From Bacteroidota bacterium (GTDB lineage Bacteria > Bacteroidota > Bacteroidia > Flavobacteriales > Weeksellaceae): DNA of 27,873 nt. Location: contig JAFAFC010000037.1 in NCBI GenBank assembly GCA_023423715.1, positions 1 through 27,873 of the forward strand, written 5' to 3'. Both the position numbers and the translations under genes were made by a program. Every line of letters begins with the position of its first letter. Position 1 is the first letter of the stretch. The notes under the pieces were generated by a model. That model searched no databases. It was given only the letters and a program-made list of their open reading frames with translations, and had not been told where the DNA came from. Below are positions 23,464 to 27,873 of the stretch, piece after piece.

Positions 23464-24285
23464 TTAATCTCGTTTTAATTCAATTTTGTTATTATTTTTT
23501 CGCATGCGCTCCTTCAAATTTTCTTCTTGTTTTTTCATGTCGTTATTTTGACCATCTGCCATAATCATAACCATACCCCCCATTTGCATTTGTTTATATC
23601 CTTTTGTAGGGTCGTTTTCATAATCTTCTACCAAACGATTGTATTGCTTTCTGTTAATTGCAATTTCCTTAGAAGAAAAAGGCATTTCAATTTTTTGAAT
23701 AGAATTTTTGATTCCTTTTAATTCAAAACGATGGGTTCCTGTGTGATCTTCCAATTTGACAATTAAACCCGGTAAACCATGAAATTTGTACGGCCCATCT
23801 TGAACGGGAATATCTGTCGAAAACCAAGCGATCCAATGACGGCCACCGAAATCAGTTTCGGCTTTTTGAGCGTTCCATTCTCCGATTTTTTCTTTCTCTG
23901 AACTTATTTTCCAATTGATTTTTCGATCTTCTGCCACTTTGTACTGATCCATCAACAAACGCGTATGCAGGAAAACATCGTATTTCGGATACGTTTTAGT
24001 AACCGAATATCGAATTGTTCCCTTTCGGTTTTCACTCCGAATATTAATCATTCCTGTTGCTTTCAATTGTCTTTCCAAATCCACTTTCATGATGGAATCC
24101 GACTCGTAAACGGTACGACTGTAAAAATGAGATCCTTCCTTAAAAGCATCCAAATACATGAGTTCATTTTTCACATCTTCTTTATTTGTGGAGTCCATTA
24201 CGAATTTATATTCGTACATAAAGCGTTGATTTTGCGCGAAACATAAAGCGGAAAACAGGATTATAAAAATCGTTAATTTCTTCAT
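23464..24285 (-). CDS. GLPGLI family exported protein, copy 3
   Basis: A 273-residue exported protein with signal peptide MKKLTIFIILFSALCFAQ, mature start NQRFMYEYKFVM and signature YKFHGLPGLIVKLEDHTGTH. A methionine-rich stretch (KQMQMGGMVMIMADGQ) lies near the C-terminus. No catalytic motif is apparent. It is the first GLPGLI gene after the M56 peptidase gene, separated from it by 69 bp that contain a long palindrome but no match to the promoter consensus. It may therefore be transcribed from the blaI promoter. Function unknown; the family is confined largely to Bacteroidota as far as I know. Confidence 0.94.
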   Translation of the reverse strand: MKKLTIFIILFSALCFAQNQRFMYEYKFVMDSTNKEDVKNELMYLDAFKEGSHFYSRTVYESDSIMKVDLERQLKATGMINIRSENRKGTIRYSVTKTYPKYDVFLHTRLLMDQYKVAEDRKINWKISSEKEKIGEWNAQKAETDFGGRHWIAWFSTDIPVQDGPYKFHGLPGLIVKLEDHTGTHRFELKGIKNSIQKIEMPFSSKEIAINRKQYNRLVEDYENDPTKGYKQMQMGGMVMIMADGQNNDMKKQEENLKERMRKNNNKIELKRD

Positions 24286-24308
24286 AGTTCAGTGATCTGG
24301 GAATTTGG

Positions 24309-24347
24309 AATTTAGTTTCGAGCACCTGCGGCGCTCGAAACTAAATT
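24309..24347. repeat. 15-bp perfect inverted repeat between the M56 peptidase and GLPGLI genes
   Basis: AATTTAGTTTCGAGC (24309-24323) and its exact complement (24333-24347) flank the 9-base GC-rich loop ACCTGCGGC. The stem starts 7 bp after the M56 gene stop. There is no U-tract on the minus-strand exit side (CCAAATTCCC), so it is not a standard intrinsic terminator. It could be an mRNA-processing or stability element, a partial terminator or a dispersed palindromic repeat. Confidence 0.8.
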
Positions 24348-24354
24348 AAAAGTG

Positions 24355-26328
24355 TTATTTCTTCAAGGTTACTTCAATCTCGCTTGCCTTTTGACCATCA
24401 TTGTTATTTTTGAAAACACTGATATGATCAATTTTTTTTGGATCTAAATCTTTTAAATCTTGTTTAGAAGCCTCTTTCCCATCGATTGTAATCTTAGTGT
24501 AAGAATCACTTTTGTACGAATCATTGCTTGAAAAACCTTCACCTTTTGTTGCAGGATAAGCATTGACATTCAACATCCAACCTGGCTCTGTTTTTAAAGG
24601 AGATTTTGGAGGTGTAGGCGCTTTTGGAGTTGCAGGTGTAAACGTATATCGAGACGAACTGGTAATGTACTTATCCGTTTTCAAAAGCTTGGCTCTTTCT
24701 TTTGCTAATTTTGCAGCTTCTACAGCAAGTTCTTTTTGTTTTTTGTTTAACTCATTAAGTTTTTTCTGTTCTTTTTTGGTAAGATTCTGTCTTGCTTTTG
24801 CATCATCATAAAATACACTTTCTAGACGATATACATTTGATTTACGAATTTCTTCATTAGCAATTTTACTTGCTTCAGCTGCTAATTTATTGGCTTCTGC
24901 CGCTCTTTTTGAAACTTCTTTATTAACCAATTCAAGTTCTTTCAAAGTTATATTTTCCAATTTAAAGTTCATATTTTTCAATACTTCTTTTCCTTGCGCT
25001 GAATTAAAAAAATCTTTTCCTTGTTCAAATGCTTCTTTGTATTCCTTGGAATTAAAGTATTCTTTATTTTTAGCTAATTGCTCTTTTAATTCTTTGGAAC
25101 TTGTAGATTCAATGAACTTAAAGTCACCATTAAATAGTTCTTTAGCGTTCAAAGCATCAGACATGTATTTCATCATATTTTCATAACCTTCTCCTCGAGG
25201 CTCAATTGCATTGATTTTTGCAATATCACTAATTTTACCAGTCAAGTCATTTATTTCCTCCATTTTTGATGAAAACTCTTTAGAATTAGGCGTCAAAGCC
25301 TTTAACTCACTAGATTTTTCTTTTAATTTATTACTTAATTCAACAATGTCTTTTGGTTTTTCTTGAATTTCAATCAGTTTCGCAGTCACTTCTTTCTTAG
25401 GTGAAATCGTGTCCTGTTCTATCATTTTAACAGCTTCTTCTATTTCAATATTTGTAGCTCTAATTTCTCTGTTTTTAGCGTTTACCAAATAGGCAAAAGC
25501 CATGACAAACAAAATGGGTAAGGCAAAAAGCCTACGCGCATAACTGTACTTTGTTTTAGGTTTTTGTAACATTTTTAATCGTTTTTTTAAGTTTGAGCTT
25601 AAAAACGGACTGGTTGCTGGCAATACTTTTCCGGAAAAATGGCTCGCCAAAAGCATCTGCGCAAATGCTTTCGTATCCGAATTCTTCACCGATTTTTTAT
25701 CGGCTAAATACTCATGAATTAAAGAGATTTCTTTTTTGATAATATGAAAAAATGGATTGAACCAAAATACAGCGACCAAAACTTCTGATAAAAGCTTATC
25801 GATGCTGTGTTTCTGTTCAATATGAACCATTTCGTGTTTTAGAATTTGGCGTCCCAAATCCGATTGCAAAAGGATGGTATCTTTCCAAAATAGATTTCGG
25901 AAAAATGAGAAAGGCGCATCCAATAAGTTCGTTTGATAAAACTTAATTCCTTGGATATTTTCTTCGCTAAACGTTCTTTTAAACTGAATAATCTTTACGA
26001 TTCCGTAGGCCAATTTGGCTAGAAAAAAGAAAGAAACCAGTCCAAGAGCGTAAGCAGCATATTGAAGATAAATGTAGTCATGGTTTTCTGTATTTGCGGT
26101 ATTAAAATTCTGAAACTTACTCAACAAAATATACATACTAGAATCTACTTCGATGGTAAAGTAATCTATCTTCAATAGAGGCAATACCAAAGAAACAAGC
26201 AACACGCCAACCAAATAAAATCGATTGTAGTGATGAAACGTTCTGTCTCTTAAAAACAACTGATAGTACGAAAATAGTACACCGGAACATAAAATCATTT
26301 TACCGATGTAGAGTAAAATTGCTTCCAT
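24355..26328 (-). CDS. BlaR1-like M56 family membrane metallopeptidase
   Basis: A 657-residue sensor-protease. Membrane segments lie near 3-24, 37-55, 90-113 and 267-284. The M56 zinc site HEMVH (165-169) with EYLAD (206-210) lies in the third loop, expected to be cytoplasmic, followed by the last membrane segment. In BlaR1 and MecR1 this protease inactivates the BlaI/MecI repressor after an external signal. Here the C-terminal extracytoplasmic part (285-657) has no penicillin-binding sensor domain. Instead it has a long charged helical, coiled-coil-like region (about 310-560, with alanine-rich AAEANKLAAEASKIA) and a terminal domain with ITIDGKEASKQDLKDLDP and IDHISVFK that resembles the plug-type VDG...L-x-P-x-x-I motif of TonB-linked Bacteroidota proteins. 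Its start overlaps the blaI stop by one base (TAATG). The signal is unknown. Confidence 0.9.
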   Translation of the reverse strand: MEAILLYIGKMILCSGVLFSYYQLFLRDRTFHHYNRFYLVGVLLVSLVLPLLKIDYFTIEVDSSMYILLSKFQNFNTANTENHDYIYLQYAAYALGLVSFFFLAKLAYGIVKIIQFKRTFSEENIQGIKFYQTNLLDAPFSFFRNLFWKDTILLQSDLGRQILKHEMVHIEQKHSIDKLLSEVLVAVFWFNPFFHIIKKEISLIHEYLADKKSVKNSDTKAFAQMLLASHFSGKVLPATSPFLSSNLKKRLKMLQKPKTKYSYARRLFALPILFVMAFAYLVNAKNREIRATNIEIEEAVKMIEQDTISPKKEVTAKLIEIQEKPKDIVELSNKLKEKSSELKALTPNSKEFSSKMEEINDLTGKISDIAKINAIEPRGEGYENMMKYMSDALNAKELFNGDFKFIESTSSKELKEQLAKNKEYFNSKEYKEAFEQGKDFFNSAQGKEVLKNMNFKLENITLKELELVNKEVSKRAAEANKLAAEASKIANEEIRKSNVYRLESVFYDDAKARQNLTKKEQKKLNELNKKQKELAVEAAKLAKERAKLLKTDKYITSSSRYTFTPATPKAPTPPKSPLKTEPGWMLNVNAYPATKGEGFSSNDSYKSDSYTKITIDGKEASKQDLKDLDPKKIDHISVFKNNNDGQKASEIEVTLKK

Positions 26329-26693
26329 TAGTCCTTATCTTTAAGTTCATTTAACAACATTTCAAGATCTTCAATGCTCATTTCGTTCTTTTCGACAAGG
26401 AAAGAAACTGCATTTTTATACGATCCTGAAAAATAATTTTTCACCAAACTTTTCATGGATTTCCCACTGTACTGCTCTTGGGTAATCATCGGAAAATATT
26501 CATGCTGTCTTCCAAAAACCTCAAAATCGACAAAGTCTTTGTCTTTTAAAACCTTTAATATGGTAGATACCGTATTGGTATGCGGTTTCGGTTCTGGAAA
26601 TTGATCAAGAACATCTTTTAGAAAACCTTTTTTGATTTTCCATAAATACTGCATGATTTGTTCTTCTGCTTTGGTTAACGTTTGTATCTTCAT
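26328..26693 (-). CDS. blaI: BlaI/MecI/CopY-family transcriptional repressor
   Basis: A 121-residue winged-helix repressor. The DNA-binding part (1-75) has the family pattern TKAEEQIMQYLWKIKKGFLKDV, then HTNTVSTILKVLKDKDFVDFE and GRQHEYFPMIT. The C-terminal helices (80-121) form the dimerisation region, and KNAVSFLVEKNEM aligns with the segment of staphylococcal BlaI cut between Asn and Phe, giving Ser97-Phe98 here as the equivalent bond (inferred by hand alignment). The stop overlaps the M56 gene start, the usual arrangement of a repressor with its cognate protease. Promoter elements and two dyads directly upstream point to autoregulation. Confidence 0.93.
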   Translation of the reverse strand: MKIQTLTKAEEQIMQYLWKIKKGFLKDVLDQFPEPKPHTNTVSTILKVLKDKDFVDFEVFGRQHEYFPMITQEQYSGKSMKSLVKNYFSGSYKNAVSFLVEKNEMSIEDLEMLLNELKDKD

Positions 26694-26700
26694 CTCAATA

Positions 26701-26774
26701 ACTAATTACGTAGTGATACAAATATAGATATTAAAACAACCTATACAACTATTTTTTTAGTGATAAACACTAAA
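26701..26774. promoter_or_regulatory. Candidate BlaI operators
   Basis: Two dyads flank the blaI promoter. ACTA/TAGT arms at 26701-26714 surround ATTACG and cover the expected transcription start. TTTAGTG (26756-26762) and CACTAAA (26768-26774) are perfect 7-bp arms around ATAAA, just upstream of the -33 element. Both sites contain the shared word TAGTGATA (26711-26718 and 26758-26765 less its first base shift, read as TTAGTGATA in the second). Position and symmetry suit repressor binding; it is inferred only. Confidence 0.5.
26719..26748 (-). promoter_or_regulatory. Promoter of blaI-M56(-GLPGLI)
   Basis: On the minus strand TTG (26748-26746), 19 bases and TATATTTG (26726-26719) match the Bacteroidota consensus exactly. 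Expected start is near 26712, giving a leader of about 19 nt before the blaI ATG at 26693. Confidence 0.65.
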
Positions 26775-26957
26775 TTGTTGATTTAGAATTAATTAATTTT
26801 AATTTTTAATACTTTAATAAGAATTTTGGCTGAAATATTAACGAAAATTGGGAAGGAAATTTTCGTAAAAATTAACCTAAAAAATACATAAATCGAAACA
26901 CACATTCTGTACAAACAGAAAATAGAACAATTAAACTTTAAAATTTGGAGTAAATAC
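26775..26957. other. Non-coding AT-rich spacer between divergent blaI and T9SS cargo genes
   Basis: The whole gap 26694-27001 is 308 bp without a credible gene. Apart from the blaI control region and the promoter at 26958-26988, I see only AT-rich sequence and one 9-bp inverted repeat, ACGAAAATT (26841-26849) with AATTTTCGT (26858-26866). Confidence 0.6.
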
Positions 26958-26988
26958 TTGAGTACCTAAATATTTAGTTTTATCTTTA
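26958..26988 (+). promoter_or_regulatory. Probable promoter of the T9SS cargo gene
   Basis: TTG at 26958-26960, 20 bases and TATCTTTA at 26981-26988, one mismatch from TAnnTTTG in the last base. The ATG at 27002 lies only 13 bases beyond, so the leader would be very short. Confidence 0.45.
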
Positions 26989-27001
26989 GAAAAAAATATT
27001 T

Positions 27002-27754
27002 ATGAGAAAACTTTTACTACCTGCAATTTTAATTACCAATTCATTTTTTGCGCAAGAACTAGTACCAAATCCAAGTTTTGAATCTTGGGTAGGGAGAACA
27101 CCTGATTATCCAACAAGTTGGAATTGTGCTGAATGCTCCAAGGGAGATGCTCATAGTGGAACCTTGGGAGTTCTATTGAATATGCCAAGTACTAGCTCGC
27201 TTCAAAGTTTAAATACAAATAATGGTGCATTAAATGTTGAATCTGGAAAAACCTACTATGTTAATTTTTGGTACAAAACAGATAGCTCGGATATCACAGC
27301 AGCAACTATCAATGTATTCAAAGCTAGTGGCTCAAGATACTTTTTTGGACAAGTTACTAATGTAATTAAAGATAACCAATGGCATATGTTCACAGGCTCT
27401 TTCGTAGCAGATGTAACTAGTTTGGGAAAAGTTGATTTATCTTCCTCAATTCCTTTTGGAAAGTCTGGAAAAATCTTCTTCGATGATGTTTCAGTGTCAA
27501 CAACAAATCTAGGAACTTCAGATCAAAACAAGTCTTCGTTTAAATTGTATCCAAAACTTGTTGATGAAAGTATTCGTTTTTCAGAACCAGTTGAAAAGTT
27601 TGAAATCGTTTCTGCAGAAGGAAGAAGTATTACTGTTTCCTATTCTAATGGAGACAATCAAATTTCTTTAAAACAACTTCAAAAAGGAGTATACTTTATT
27701 AATGCGAAAAGTAAAAAAGGAAATTCATTACGAGAAAAAATCATTAAAAAGTAA
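27002..27754 (+). CDS. T9SS-secreted protein with carbohydrate-binding-like domain
   Basis: A 250-residue secreted protein. A signal peptide (MRKLLLPAILITNSFFAQ) is followed by a jelly-roll-like domain at about 20-165: NPSFESWVG near the start, SGKTYYVNFWYKT in the middle and GKIFFDDVSVS at the end, the pattern of CBM4/9/22-type carbohydrate-binding domains. The last 75 residues form a type IX secretion sorting domain (type A): FKLYPKLVDESIRF, then KFEIVSAEGRSI, then LQKGVYFINAKSKKGNSLREKIIKK split by the usual turn. The protein should be exported by Sec, cross the outer membrane through T9SS and have the C-terminal domain removed. No catalytic domain is present, so it is likely an adhesin or binding protein. 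It is monocistronic, ending at a strong terminator. Confidence 0.88.
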   Translation: MRKLLLPAILITNSFFAQELVPNPSFESWVGRTPDYPTSWNCAECSKGDAHSGTLGVLLNMPSTSSLQSLNTNNGALNVESGKTYYVNFWYKTDSSDITAATINVFKASGSRYFFGQVTNVIKDNQWHMFTGSFVADVTSLGKVDLSSSIPFGKSGKIFFDDVSVSTTNLGTSDQNKSSFKLYPKLVDESIRFSEPVEKFEIVSAEGRSITVSYSNGDNQISLKQLQKGVYFINAKSKKGNSLREKIIKK

Positions 27755-27771
27755 CATTAATCTAAAGAATA

Positions 27772-27805
27772 AAAAAAACGTTTCAAATATTTGAAACGTT
27801 TTTTT
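27772..27805. terminator. Bidirectional terminator between the T9SS cargo gene and tRNA-fMet
   Basis: A perfect 34-base palindrome (core CGTTTCAAA/TTTGAAACG) is bounded by runs of A on the left and T on the right, giving a U-tract in either direction. It separates the convergent cargo gene and tRNA. Confidence 0.92.
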
Positions 27806-27809
27806 CTAG

Positions 27810-27873
<64 letters not shown>

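Noticed and set aside
24355..26693. BlaI/M56 pair as a beta-lactam resistance locus
   Set aside because: No beta-lactamase gene is adjacent and the M56 protein has no penicillin-binding sensor domain.

Overview
The window is chromosomal DNA from a member of the Bacteroidota, most likely class Flavobacteriia and probably a Weeksellaceae relative such as the Chryseobacterium group. The evidence is low GC with TTC/GAA-rich coding, three GLPGLI-family proteins in tandem, a protein with a type IX secretion (T9SS) C-terminal sorting domain, a DUF2891 protein, a BlaI/M56 pair, weak or absent Shine-Dalgarno sites, and repeated promoter elements fitting the Bacteroidota consensus TTTG/TTG...TAnnTTTG. 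The genus is an inference. All coding regions look intact. No insertion sequence, prophage, integrase or CRISPR array is visible, so this is mostly core genome.

Layout. (1) 1-71 is an abnormal poly-A/poly-C tract with four G-runs on the minus strand. (2) recQ (-) diverges from kdsD, a YcxB-like membrane protein gene and tatC (+), followed by a hairpin-rich spacer and a secreted M1 aminopeptidase gene (+). (3) 6634-10276 (-) runs DUF2891 protein, PBP4-type DacB, then an orphan sensor histidine kinase, a possible envelope operon. (4) 10359-13061 (-) runs dnaA, low-molecular-weight tyrosine phosphatase, then a short RsmI-like methyltransferase. (5) 13199-14318 (+) holds overlapping thioesterase and peptidase E genes. 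(6) 14376-15921 (-) holds yidD and an Lgt with an unusual secreted N-terminal extension. (7) rarA (+). (8) 17574-20769 (-) runs a GH43-type glycosidase, a small secreted unknown, then pheA. (9) A transaldolase-like gene (+) lies behind a very clear promoter. (10) 21592-26693 (-) runs blaI, blaR1-like M56 peptidase and two GLPGLI genes, with a third GLPGLI gene behind a terminator. (11) A T9SS cargo gene (+). (12) An initiator tRNA-Met (-), cut by the window end.

Functionally the window mixes genome maintenance (RecQ, DnaA, RarA), envelope construction (KdsD, TatC, DacB, Lgt, YidD) and secreted or outer-envelope proteins (M1 peptidase, GH43, GLPGLI proteins, T9SS cargo). The best candidate for a poorly described system is the BlaI-M56-GLPGLI cluster. 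It has a readable promoter and two dyad-type candidate operators, which suggests a proteolysis-triggered switch controlling envelope proteins of unknown function. Almost every gene block ends in a clear hairpin terminator. In two places the terminator U-tract lies directly against the next start codon, which is worth checking.
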